This document shows, piece after piece, positions 24,580 through 39,500 of a DNA stretch of 64,000 nucleotides. This DNA is from a virus. The notes below the pieces were generated by a model, which was given only the letters and a program-made list of their open reading frames with translations, ran no database searches and was not told the DNA's origin. Where the stretch lies: the IMG/VR virus record IMGVR_UViG_3300020419_000009, positions 1 to 64,000 of that record; one strand, given 5' to 3'. How positions within the stretch are numbered: the stretch's first letter is position 1; every line of letters begins with the position of its first letter. The position numbers and the translations under genes are program-made.

Positions 24580-27500
24580 TGGCACAAGATGAAAAAGGAA
24601 TTCCAATAGCAGGTGACAACAATCAGCGTAAAACAGCTGATATGCTTCCACGTTATTTTAGAACAACAGCAAATAATAAGTTTTTAAGTAGTACACTGGA
24701 TCAGCTTATGCAACCTGGTGTGGTTGAAAAAGTTGATGGATTCATTGGTAGAAGAGATGCAAAAGCATGGAAAAGTTCAGACAATTATCTAAGTGACGTT
24801 AGCAACGATAGAGAAAACTATCAACTTGAGCCCGTAGCAACTATAACTGATAATCTAGGTAATAATACTTTTTATAGAGATTATAGAGATTATATTAATA
24901 GTATAAAAATAAGAAACGGTGACACAAGTGATCACAGTACCTTAAATGCACAAGAATACTATGCATGGGATCCACATATAAATTGGGATAAGTTTGTAAA
25001 CTTTAGAGAATATTATTGGCTACCAACAGGTCCTAATACTATTCCAGTTTATGGTAGTTCTAGAGAAATTCAAAGCACATTTTCTGTAAGAAAGCAAAAT
25101 AATGTAGATAATGATTCTTACATCTTTTCTAAAGATAATGCAGTTAGTAATCCTACACTTACTTTATACAAAGGTCAAACGTATACCTTTGATATAGATT
25201 GCGTTGACATGCCATTTTCAATTAGGACTTCTAATAGTATTGCAGACGACACTAACTTATACACAAAAGGGGTTAGTCAAAATAATACAGAAACAGGAAC
25301 AGTAACTTGGACTATAGATTTAGAATCTCCTGATACGTTATTTTATGTAAACAGTAATGACAATGAGGCATCTGGACTTATTATAATAAAAAATATTGTA
25401 GATAATACCTATTTAAATGTTGGAGAAGATATTTTAGATAGAAAAACATACAAAATGCAAAATGGTTACGAATTAGCAAACGGTATGCGATTAGAATTTG
25501 TCGGCGACATAACTCCTACAAAATATGCTACAGGAACGTGGTATGTTGAAGGAGTAGGTGAAGGAATAAAATTAGTTTCAGCCGAAGATGTAGGAATAAG
25601 TGCAAGTTATCTTGCAGATCTTACTACACAATTTGATAACACTTCATTTGATGCATTACCTTTTGATGATGCTATATCTTACGCAAACAAAAAAGATTAT
25701 ATTGTAATTAATAAACAATCTAAAGATAGAAACCAATGGTCTAGATATAATTTATGGACACACAAATCAGTTTTAGAAACAACAGCGGCTATCAACGGAA
25801 CATCAATTTCAGTTGATCAAAATTTTAGAGCAACTAGACCTATTATAGAATTTGAGGCTGGACTAAAATTATATAATTTTGGAACAGAAGCTAAAGTAAA
25901 CGTAGATCTTGTTGATACTGTAACAACTGATGTCTTTTCAGACATCGAAGGTCAAGCTGGTTACTTTGTTGACGGCACAGAATTAGTATCAGGCATGAGA
26001 GTTTTATTTACAGCAGATCCTGACACATTAGTTGCTGGTAAAATTTATGAAGTTACATTTATAAAGCAAGTAAACAAAACACAAATAGCATTAAAAGAGA
26101 CGACAGATACAGCACCACAAACAAATGAAACAGTTTTGGTAAAAGCAGGAACAAGATATAAAGGTAAGATGTTCTATTATACAGGAACAACTTGGAAATT
26201 AGGTCAAGATAAAATAGGAACTAATCAACAACCTTTATTTGACTTGTATAACGATTCAGGCACTGCATTAAGCACATTGTCAGGAAGTACATTTACAGGA
26301 AATAAAATATTTTCTTATAAAGTAGGAACAGGAACTGCGGATACAGAATTAGGTTTTGCTTTATCTTATAGAACAATAGAAAACAGTGGTGATATTACCT
26401 TTGATTTTAATTTACTTATGGACACATACCAGTACGATTTTGGAACAACTGTTTTAAATGTTAGAACTGATACAGGACTATTAAGAAAATATCAAACAAG
26501 AACTGCATATTCTGATGTATCGGGTTGGACAAAAGCAAAAAATAAATCTTCTCAACCTGTAGTTTTGCAATATACTTCTGGACCAAGAACAAATAATTTT
26601 ATTATAGATAGTTACGAAAAGAGCGGAGATTTAAATGATCTTACATATAAGGTATATGTAGATAACATCAAGAAAGTAGAAAATATCGACTTTACAATTG
26701 ATAGAATAAACAGTTATGCTTATGTAAGATTTTACACAGACTTATCTATAAATCAAAAAGTTGTAATTGAAACTAAATCAGCAACACCTAAAAATTCTAG
26801 AGGATATTACAAATTTCCTACGAACTTAGAAAAAAATCCTATGAACGAAAACATAACGGATTTTACCTTCGGAGAAGTTTTAGATCACGTGGATAGCATT
26901 GTTGACGAAGTGCCCGGCTTTTTAGGAACTTTTCCAGGAAACAGTAACTTAGGCGATTTAGGATTAGTTTCAAAATATGGACTTAAATTTGTTCAACATT
27001 CTGGACCAATCAATTTAGCATTGTATAATCTTACCAATAAAGAATTTGATATGGTAGAAGCTATCAAATATTCAAATAGAGAATACATTAAATTTAAAAG
27101 AGAATTTTTAAGAGTTGCAAATGACTTAGGATTTGAAGCAGAAGACAAACAGCATGTTGATAAAATTTTATTAAGTCTTACAGAAACTAAAACAAACAAA
27201 GATCCTTTTTACTTTAGTGATATGATTCCATTCGGCGGCGATACAACATTAACATATGAGATTGAAGACATTTCTCAAACTATTTTTCCTCTAACAAGAA
27301 CTATAGATTTCACAACATTAAACGAAAATGCTATACTTGTATATTTAGATCAAACACAGTTAATTAAAGATAAAGATTACACAGTTAGTACAGATGGTTT
27401 CATTACAATTACAGCTACTATCACAGCAGGACAGAAACTTTATGTATACGAATACGAATCAACAGATGGTTGTTGGGTACCTCCTACTCCTACAAAGTTA

Positions 27501-30500
27501 GGACTGTATCCTAAGTATCAACCAGAAGTATATTTAGACGATACGTATATTACAGCAATACCTGACGAAACTGGTCCATACAAAATTTACGGAATAGACG
27601 AAACTACAAATCTAAATTATAAAAATAAATTAGGTTGGTTTTATCCACTGTTTACAGATGAAGTATCAGCTCAAGCACAAGACAGAAGACTTGGAGGAAC
27701 AGGAGTAGCCCATACGCACACGTTTAAAGGATACAACAGAGTATTTTACATGCCTAGTTCTGCTATGAGCCATGCAACATACGATACAAATTCATATCCT
27801 GAATGGCCGTCTGCAAAGCCTATGATACAAGGACATGACGGATCGTTATGGAGATGTTTTGGAGATTACAGAGATAAACTTCTATTAGATCTTGAAAAAA
27901 GAATATTTAATAATTTAAAACAAGAGTATGATGAATCTGTATTAGATGTAGCAGACTTTGTGCCATCTAAAAATCGCAACACAAACACAACTAGACAAAG
28001 TATATCTAAGTTAGTTACACCTGAATTTAATGAATGGTTAGCAACTGTAGGAAATCCAGATGCGACTCAAAACATATCTTTTTTAAGAGGTAATAGTTTC
28101 AGTTATAATTATTCCTATGCAGGAGATCCTAACGGTAAACCAGTAGCAGGATTTTGGAGAGCTATTTACAAAGATTTTTATAACACTGATCGGCCTCATA
28201 GCCATCCTTGGGAAATATTAGGTTACAAGATAAAACCTAGTTGGTTTGATACAGTTTATGGTGTTGCTCCATATACAAGTAATAATTTATTGTTATGGGA
28301 AGATATGAGTAAAGGTATTGTAAGACAGCCTAATACAAAAGTAACTTATCGTAATAAATTTAAAAATGCAGATATTTACAAATATATACCTGTAAATGGA
28401 CAAGGTAACTTAATTAGTCCGTTAGAATCAGGATATGCATTTGGATCACCTGATAGTGATTATCAAAGAGACTTAGTATTTGGAGACGAAGGTCCAACAG
28501 AAACAGCTTGGCGAAGAAGTTCAAGTTATCCGTTTGCATTAATTAAGGCTTGGGCTCTTACTCGCCCTGCTGAATTTTTTGGAATAGCTTTTGATAGGAG
28601 CAGAATAAAGAGAAATAGTGCAGATCAATTAGTTTATACTGATACATCTAAAAGAATAGAACTAGACCAATTAAAGTTTCCTAACAGTGCAAGTGATACT
28701 GCAAGAATTAATACAGCAGGTATTGTAAACTATATGCAAGGATACTTGTCTGCTAACGAAACAGTAAAGTTTATAGAATATCAAAACAATTTGAAAACCA
28801 TGCAAAATAATTTAGGTTGCAAAATTGGTGGCTTTTCTCAAAAAAGTAAATTTAGATTAATACTTGATAGTAGAACACCTACTAACGAAGGTAATATATT
28901 TGTCCCCGAAGAAAACTACAAATTAGTTTTAACAAAAAGTGTACCCCTAGATGTATACACTTACAGCGGAATCTTAATAGAAAAACTTACAAGAGGATTT
29001 AAAGTAAGCGGATATGATTTATCTAATCCTTTCTTCAATGTTTATCCTGTTTTAAGAAAAGGTACTGATCCTGTTGTAAATGTAGGAGGAGTAAGTGAAG
29101 ACTTTTTAACATGGGCAGTCAACAAAACATATGATGCAGGACAAATTGTAAAAAATGGTAATCAGTTTTATAGAGTATTAATAACACATGATTCAGGTAC
29201 AAGTTTTATTAGTAATAATTACGATAAAATAGATAGACTACCAGTTACAGGCGGCGCAACAGCTTTATTTGCCAAAAACTTTGAAACTAATATTCAAAGT
29301 ATTAATTACGGTACAGTTTTTACTGAAATTCAAGACGTCATAGATGTAATACTAGGTTACTCAAAGTACTTAGAAACTGTAGGATTTGAGTTTAATAATT
29401 TTAATGAAACAATTGAAGAAGTTGAAAATTGGCAGTTGTCTGCTAAAGAATTCATGTTTTGGTCAACACAAGGTTGGGATGCCGGAACTGTTTTAACATT
29501 AAGTCCTAGTGCTAGGCAAATACAATTTGAGAAAAAATATACTGTTGTAGATGACATATACGATAATTTTTATGACTATAGTTTGCTTCAAGCAGATGGT
29601 AAACGTTTACTTGCTGACTTTGCCACAACAGAACGTGATAATTCAAATAAGTTTGGAATACAAGTTAGAAATACAGAAGAAGGAATATATCAGTTAAAAA
29701 TACCTGTTATACAAAATGAACATGCTATAATTTTAGATAACCAAACTGTGTTTAGTGATAAGATTTACAATAGAGCACAAGGATATAGGCAGGAAAGAAT
29801 AAAAGTAAAAGGTTACAGATCAGCAGACTGGAACGGTTCTTTGAATATTCCTGGGTTTATCTTTGATGATGCTGTAATTAATGAATGGACTGAATGGCAG
29901 GATTATAAAATTGGTGATATTGTAAAACACAAACAATACTACTACGTTGCTAAAACAAGTATTACAGGAAATTCTAAATTTATAGATGCTAACTTTGTTT
30001 TATTAAATGAAAAACCAGAACAAAAATTACTACCAAACTTAGATTATAAAGCAAAACAATTTGCAGACTTTTATGATTTGGATAGTGACAACTTTGATCT
30101 TGAGCAACAGAAACTTGCACAACATTTAACATCATACCAGAAAAGAAAATATTTAGAAAACATTATTCCTGATGAAGTAAGTCAATATAAGTTTTTCCAA
30201 GGAATGATTCAAGACAAAGGAACAAAAAATGTTCTTAACAAATTATTCGACAAACTAGGAAGTGCAAATAAAGAAAGTTTAGAATTTTACGAAGAATGGG
30301 CTGTGAGAGCAGGTAGATACGGAGCAACGCAAGGTGATGATGTTTTTGAAATATTATTAGATGAATCTAAGTATAGATTAGATCCTCAGGAAGTAGAACT
30401 TGTCGATGTTATAAATCCACAAGACACAAGTTTAATTTATAAACTAGATCCTAATAATATATTTGTTAAGTCGCAAAATTATGACCATAAGCCGTTTCCA

Positions 30501-33500
30501 ACAAAATATTTCGGAGAAAACGATTTTTATGTACCAAATGCTGGCTACGTAAATCCAGCAGATGTCTATACAAGTGTTACAAATTATAATTTGTTAATTA
30601 ACCAAACACTTTCATCTATTAGTGAAGGTTCATATTTTTGGACAGCAAAAGAAAAGAATCAATTAACTTGGGGCGTTTACAAATATATAACAACAGATTT
30701 AAAAATAGATAGCTTGACTGCATCTAACGCCGATGTGTTTACAGTAACTTTAAATAAATCTCCAAATTTAGAAATAGGAGATGTTATAGGTATAAATGAC
30801 ATTGATACAGCCACAGATGGATTGTATACAATTAGTGATATTAATTTAAACGTTCTTTCATGTAATTCTGTTAGTGATGTGGCTGAAACAGATGCTACAG
30901 TTTATACTGCCGGTACAGGATTTATTACAAAGTTTAAAAAAGTAAGAGTTGCTAATTTAACAAAAGCAGACGAAAATATAAAGCAAGAAGGTAAAGGGTT
31001 ATCTTTCAATGTGTTAGGCAGTAGTACCGACTCAGATACGATTTGGGTAGACGACGATGATACTGGTAAATGGGTAGTGCTTAAAAGCAAACAAGTTTAT
31101 GAACTAAAGCCTGATATTAAAAATATAGGTGCAGGAATACTAGATAGTACAGATAAAGATTTTGGATCTAGTGTAAGTGTAACTAGCGATAATAATTTAA
31201 TTGCTATAACGGCTCCTAAAAATTTAAATGGTAGCGTATATATTTACGGAAGACCTAGCGATAATGCAGAATTTAATCAGATACAAGAAATATTTGAAGA
31301 AACAGTTTTATACGATTCAAATGGTGCGTTTGGTACAAGCACAGCTATTAGTCCAGACGGAAAATATCTTGCAATAGGAAGCCCTAAAGCAAGTAATGTA
31401 AAAACAGCCTATAAAGGTGACTATACCAATACCACAACATATTCTGTAAATGAAATAGTTTTATATAGTGAACAACTTTGGAAAGCTAAAAGATTAGTAC
31501 AAGCAGATGCTTTACAGTTTTTTAGTAATCATGCTTCTAATCAACAAAGTAAAGGCGATGATTATAATACAATTTCAAGTTCTTATCCAACAATAAGTTA
31601 TATGTTGCGAGGTAATCCTAGTATTGCATCAGCACCTACCGATCATATTTTAATACGTGCAGAAAAAGAACAGTTCGAAGGAACAAAATCAGGTGATACA
31701 CTTACGTTAAAATGGAACAGATACACAACAAACACACCGAGTGGTATTGCACCATTCAATGGTGATACAGTTCTAACTGAATCGTACATAAATGGCGATC
31801 ATGAAATAATCGATAAAGTTGAGGCTATAGTAAAAGTTATTAGTGCATTAGCAACTCCTGAGGTAGGAGACGAAATTAACACAGGTAATTGTAAAGCAAT
31901 AGTACAACATAGATATATCGATAATGATAATAATTTACAGATATATTTGAAAAATATAAATGGGCAGTTAGACGCAGTAGGAACAATAACTACAGCAGGA
32001 ATAACAGTAGGTAGTTATACTAGAGAAGAAAACATAACTGATAATTATCATGCAGGATGGTGGTACATTAACGTTGGTTATACATTTACTGGTAGTAATA
32101 TTATAGAATCAAATGCAAATCTTGTAGTGCAAGATATAACTTTACAAGGTGAAGTACAGAACACACCTACTTTTAGTAATATATTAGATACAAAGCAAAA
32201 TGAAAATACTGCTTCAGAACCAACAAAGGTTTCTTACTTTGGTGTTTTAAGTCATGTTCAAGGTGGAACCAGTATAAACTTAATAGATTCAAGGTGGGTA
32301 ATTAGAACCCCACTGAGTCACGGTAATAGTTTTCAAACAGGAGACAAGTTTAGAATTTACTTAAACGATTTATACAGCAATGGTACTAGACAGGATCCAA
32401 GTGATATAAACTTACCTTATACTTACATTAACGATACAGAACACACAGTTGCCGATAAATGGAATGGTTGGACAGAAGCAAGATTAACAAATTTTGACTT
32501 ATCAGGAAATCCTTTCATACCAACAGTAGGACAAACAATTACAGATACTGCCACAGGGTCAACAGCCACAGTTGCTTACATAGAAAGATCTTTTGCTACA
32601 GCAAGGTTTTACCTAAAAAATAAGAGCGGAACTTGGTCAAAAGGAAGTGATTATAATGAAAGTAGTAATGTCACATTTATAGAAAACGATTCGACAGTCA
32701 GAACAGTTGGTCCAATTAATAATACGCATCATGAAAACAGTATATCTGGACCATTACTAGTAATTGATAAAACAGATAATATTCAAATACCAAATACAAG
32801 GGTATTAGAAAATTTAGAATATTGGCTTTATAGTTCTACTCAAAAATCAGGAATAACAGAATCTAGTAATCCACCTGGACCTACTAACCTTGATTGGACT
32901 AGAGTTTATAATATTCCTCTTATAGAAGCAGGAACACAGTCAGCTAATACAATTGAAGGAGCATTTGGAATTTATGAAAGAAAAGGAGCAACATATACTC
33001 TAGTTAATTTCTTTACAGTACCAAATAGTGATAATAATAGACAGTTGGGTAACCAATTAAAGTTTAGACAATCTGATTCTACAACATACAAATTATATGT
33101 ACATGCTAAAGGCAATGAAACAGAAGTTAATCAAGGTCGAATTTATATTATTGATAAAAACGCTACAGACGATTGGTCCTTAGGTAATGATAACAAGTAT
33201 AGAGGATTTTATAAAAATACAGCTACATATTATACGGGTGATTTAGTAAGAGTAGGCGATACGATTTACGAATCATCTACAAACTTGGTGCCTGGTGTTT
33301 TTGTAAGTAATCAATGGACAGTAAAAACAGACGGTGTTGATTTATTAGGATATGTTCCTAACGATACAAATTTTGCTTTAACTGATAGTGTATTAGAACA
33401 AACTAATTTAGAAGAGTTTGGTGAAGACTTTGACATAAGCACAGACGGCTCTGTTATGATTGCAAACGCAAGATACTTAAACGTATCTGATAGTTCTATA

Positions 33501-36500
33501 CCAAACAGAAAAATTGTAGTATACAGAAAAAATGGTAGCCATTATCAATACAGTCAATTATTAGAAGCATTTAGTAGTACAGAAGACTATGCTACAACTA
33601 TTGCAATATCCAATGATGGTAAAAAGATTGCCGTGGGTGCACCTTTAAATAGTGAAGAAGTAATTAACGGAGGATGTGTTTACCTTTATGTTCAATCAGG
33701 TACACAGTACGTATATAAGCAAACATTAAGGCCGGTCGATAAAACACCTAATACTAGATTTGGTGCAAAACTAGATTTTGATGGAAATACATTAGCAATT
33801 AATTCTAAGGGCGGCGATTTATCCACAAACACAAGTTTTGACTTATCTTCAACTACATATGATGGTAGAACAACAGAGTTTAAAATAATTGACAACGATA
33901 GTGGTGTAGTTAGTATCTATGAAACTGTAAACGATACATTAATATACGGACAAGATTTTACATATAATTCTGATACACAAGAATTTGGAAGTATTATGGT
34001 TGTAAAAGATAATCATATATATCTAGGCTTACCTAAACAGGGTATCATAACAAATAACACAAATGACACAGGAATAGTAGCAGAGTACAGAAAACCAGCA
34101 GGAACTTCAACATGGAGTCAAATAAGACAACCTGTGTTACCTGCAGACACTAGCAAATTTAAAGGTATATTTTTATTCAATAAACTAGATAATAGTTTAG
34201 TAACATACCTAGATTATATTGATCCTTTACAAGGAAAAATTGCAGGTCCGGCAGAACAAGAAATTAGTTTTAAAACATCTTATGATCCAGCAAAATTTTC
34301 TATTAGTACTGCTACTGGAATAACAGCACAACCATTAGATTACACAGCAGAAAAATGGGTAGGCAAGTTATGGTGGGATATAGGATCAGCTAAGTTTATA
34401 AATCACCATCAAGGAAACATTACTGAGTCTACACAGAATTTTAACAAATTATTTACTGGAACAACAGTTGATGTTTATGAATGGGTACAGTCTACACTAT
34501 TACCTAGTGAATGGGATACCAGAGCAGGAACTGAAGCAGGATTAACTTTAGGAATAAGCGGAACAACTAAGTACGGAGACACAGCTTATTCAGTCAGAAG
34601 AATTTATGATGAAGCTAGCCAAACATTTAGCAATAACTATTATTACTGGGTGAAAGATAAAAGAACTTTACCTACAAATGAAAATAGGCAAATATCTGGT
34701 TTTGATGTAGCAAGATATATTAGTAATCCTAGTGATGCAGGTTATAGATTTGTTGCTATCTTAGGAAGTAATAGATTCTCAATATATAACTGTGAAGATT
34801 TAATTCAAGATAAAGACATAGGTATAAGTTTTAACTGGTGGACAATAGACAATCAAACGCAAAACACACACAATCAATATCAGTTGTTAACAGACGGTCT
34901 TGAAACAAGTGTTCCAAATACCGAAATAGAACAAAAATGGTTTGATAGCTTAATAGGGTTTGACACCCAAGATAGACCAGTGCCGGATATTAATTTACCT
35001 ATGCGTAAGAAATATGGAAACTTAAATGAACCAAGGCAAAGTTGGTTTGTTAATAAGACAGAAGCTAGAAAAGAATTTGTTGAAAGAACTAATAAAGTAT
35101 TAAAACAAAATCTAATAGTCGACGATAAGGACATAAGTGGACTTAGTGCAATAGATCCACAGCCTACAGTGGCAACTGGTAGATACGATACTACTTCAGA
35201 CAACTATGCACAATTAAGTTTTGTAAGTGTTGCAAGAGTAAAACAAGCAAATATAACGTTAGAAGTAGAAAACGGTAATGTTGTTAATGCATTAATAATA
35301 GATGCAGGTGCGGGTTATATAAATCCTCCTTCCTATGTTATTAGTGACACACAAGGAAGTGGATGTTCATTAACATTTACGCTAGATGCAAACGGTAGTA
35401 TTTCTGCTGTCACTATAGACAAGTCAGGGCAGAATTATACAAGTAACATTTCTTTAACAATTAGAAAATTCTCCGTTCTTGTAAAAAATGATGAAACTGT
35501 CGGAGGAAAATGGGCCATATTTGCATGGAGTGGTTCTGAATGGTTAAGAACAAAAACACAAAGTTTTGACGTAAGTGCATACTGGCAGTATATTGACTGG
35601 TATAAATTAAACTACAATCAATTTACACCTATAGATTTTACTGTTGAAAGTAGTTACCAACTAAGTGGCTTAGATGATAATATAGGTAATGTAGTAAAAA
35701 TTAGAAATGTTGGTACAGGAGGATGGCTGTTATTACAAAAGACAGGTGATACTATGTCCTCTGATTACACTGTAAACTATGATACAATAGGTAGAGAAAA
35801 TGGTACAATAGAATTTAAAAATAGTTTGTATGACGTGTCTAATGAAAATATTGCTTATGACGGTGCAAGTTTTGACAAAATATTTTATGACACAGAGCCT
35901 GTAGAAGAGTTTAGAAGAATATTATCAATTGTTAAAAATAAAATATTTACAGACGATCTTGGCATACATTGGAATAACTTATTTTTTGCAAGTTTAAGAT
36001 ATGTCTTTTCAGAACAACCTAACGTAGATTGGGCTTTTAAAACAAGTTATATTAAAGCAAAACATAATGTAGGATCGTTGACACAAAAAGTGAACTTTCA
36101 AAACGATAACTTGTCAAGTTATGAAAGTTATGTACAAGAAATTAAGCCTTACAAAACTAAGATTAGAGAATATCTAAGTTCGTACGAAAAAATTGATCCT
36201 TCTGCATCTTCAATTACTGATTTTGATCTACCTCCTGTCTATAATGTTGACGCAGGAAAAATTATTCCTCAGAGTGTACAGATTGTAGATAACAAAGTTG
36301 TTTCTGGAACATCTGATATTACAAATTATCCTAGTAAACATTGGGTAGATAATATAGGTTTCGAATTAACTTCACTAACGATCGCTGATGCAGGATCAGG
36401 ATATAATGGCCCTCCTAAAATAAAAATAACAGGCGGCGGCGGATCTGGGGCTGAAGCAAAAGCGTATATTGGTACTGATGGTAAAGTTACTGCGGTAGAA

Positions 36501-39500
36501 ATGTTAAAAACAGGGAGCGGATATCTATCACAGCCAACAATAGAAGTGCAAGGTTCTCAAGCAGACGGATCTATAACAGCAAGAGTAAGTCCAGTTCTTG
36601 GAAAAGGTAAAGCAAGAGCAGTGCATGTTGTTTGTAAATTTGATAGAACAACAGGAGTTTATCTTTTTAATACGTTATCTGAAACACAAACATTTACAGC
36701 AACAAACGACCAACAGATATTTAATGTTAAATGGCCAATGCAATTAAAGTCTACGAAAATTACTGTTACAGTAGACGGTTTAGAATCTTTAAGAAGTGAA
36801 TACACCTTTACTAATATTAAGGATACTTCTAAAGGATATACAAGAAATTATGGAAGAATATTTTTTACAGCACCGCAGTCTGCGGGATCAACAATTATTA
36901 TTACCTATGATAAAGCACCGGACTTATTACAAGCACAAGATAGAATAAATCTTTACTACAATCCTGCAACAGGTATGTTTGGAAAAGAACTTGGCCAAGT
37001 AATGGACGGAATAGATTACGGTGGAGTAGAAGTTAGCAGTTATAGTTTTGGTACAGGAACTGGTTGGGATTCAGATAATTGGTTTACTGGCACATATGAT
37101 ACATTTGATACAACGTATGATGATGAAATTTTTCAGTTAGATGGTAGTACAGAAGTATTTGCATTAACTAATCCTTTAGCAAACGGTGTTGTTTATAACA
37201 TTTATAGGAACGGTGTAAGGATTGACGATCCTAACTTTGGCACAGCTAGTCAAACTAATACCAATGCTGTTATGCAAAGTATTACAGGAGACGGAACTAC
37301 AACAACAGTTACAATAACGAAATCAGTGCAAAGTTTTCAAGCAAATGATGTTGTAGTAATAAGGAAAACTACATCAGATGGTTCTTTCCTTCCAGATCCT
37401 AGGTCATATGATACTTTATTAAGCGGTGGTGATCTACAGTTTACAACAGCTAAAGGAATTAATCCCGAAGATATTGTTATAGATGGTGACGGATTTGTTA
37501 CTCCTACTACTTCTAAAGGTCCTGAAGAGCAAGTACCGGGTCAAATATTAGATTCTGTAGATATTAAAGTATTTCATAGACCAAAAGAAGGTGGAAGCCT
37601 ACTATCTAGTAATTCTTATAACGCCGACGGATCTCGTGTAGAATTTGCATTTGGAATACAGCCTCAAAATAAAGAAGGATTAATTGTTAGAGTAAATGAT
37701 ATAATTCAAGCACAAAATTTATATACAGTAGATTATAGATTAAAAACAATAAGATTTAATTCTGCTCCTACGTCTAATGTAACAGTGAATATTATAAGTG
37801 TAAGTGGTAATGGAGAAAATGTTGTTGAAGCAGATGAATTTATAGGTGACGGAAGTACAACACAGTTTTTAACAAAAGCAAGATGGACATCTAAATTAGA
37901 TTATTACGCAACGGTAAACGGAGTAGCCGTTGAGTCAGTATTAATTCCTAGTACAGATAGTACTGACGAAGATGCTAAAGCAATTATGTCATTTGGTAGT
38001 GCACCACCAGATAATAGTATAATAAACTTTGCTGTATACAGTGCAGTTGATAATTTTAGTAAAATTGAAACACAAGAATTTACAGGTGATGGTTCCTCAA
38101 AAATATTTACTTTAAATAAAACTCCTTATAGTGCTAAGCCTAACAGTCATAATGTAATTGTTAAGCAAGGTAATAAAATTTTAAATCCGGGCTATAATCA
38201 ACAGTTTACAGTTAGTACAGGAGTATCAGAATACTTCTTAGAGATATGGCAAAGACCTATTGGAAGTTTTGATAACTCCGATGTATTAGTTTTACTTAAT
38301 GGTAAAGAATTAACTATTGCAACTGAATACAATATTAGACCTGCTAATAGTTCTGTGATACTAGAACCAGGTATAGGTTCATCTGGAGATACATTAGAAG
38401 TTTATATTAGAACTGATGGTGAATATGCATTTGGAAGTATACAGGTTATTAATAATCAAAATACTTGGGTAGACAGTGGTGCAGATTTACAGTTTACAAC
38501 AGCACCTGCTATTGATGAGAAGATTACAGTATATACATTTAACAAACATGACTCTTTAGATTTTGAAAGAATTAATTACGATGTAGTTTCTAGATCAACG
38601 TTGTCGGTAGGATCAACAGACCATATAGAATACAATCATTTACGAGCTGGATTGGTAAAATTAAGAAAATTAGCCGTAGATGCTCAATTTGTTTGGTTGA
38701 CAGTTAACGGAGTGTTAAAAACTCCTAGCGTAGATTATAAGTTGACTGATGATAAACTGTTTGTTAAATATAATGGTTCTTTTGCTGATAATGATGTTAT
38801 AGAGTTGATACACTTTAGCAGTGACGGTCCTCAACAGCCTAAATTTGGATTTAGCCAATTTAAGGACATATTGAATAGGAACATTTATAAAAGGCTAGGA
38901 GATATATCTTCTATAAAACTAATAAAGCCATTATTAATTACAGATAAAGAAATACATTTAGATAACACAATTAATTTAAGTGCTCCTGACAAAACAAGTA
39001 GCATACCAGGAATAATTTTTATAAATGGTGAAAGAATTACTTATTTGGTCAAAACTGGTAATGTTTTAAAACAATTACAAAGAGGAACACTAGGTACAGG
39101 AGTGCCAACGATACATAATACAGGCAGTGATGTGTATAATGCTAATTTACAGCAAACAGCACCGTATGCCGATTCAACTATTACTGAAAACTTTACTGGA
39201 GACGGATCCACAAGCACATTTATTTTAGGGTTTACACCTAACTCTGCTAATGAATTTGAGGTATTTGTTGCTGGTAAGCGTCTAAGAAAGAACGCAATAA
39301 GCGTTTTTGATGCTACAAAGGATCAAGACTCTCCAGAAGCAGATGTTATATCACCAGCAGAATTTTCAGTAACTGGATCAAGTAATGTTTTAACACTTAC
39401 TAATATACCTACTAACAACGCTAAAATACAGGTAATACGTAAGCAAGGAAAACGCTGGACAGATCCAGGAATTTCACTTAATGATGCGGAAAGTTTGGTA

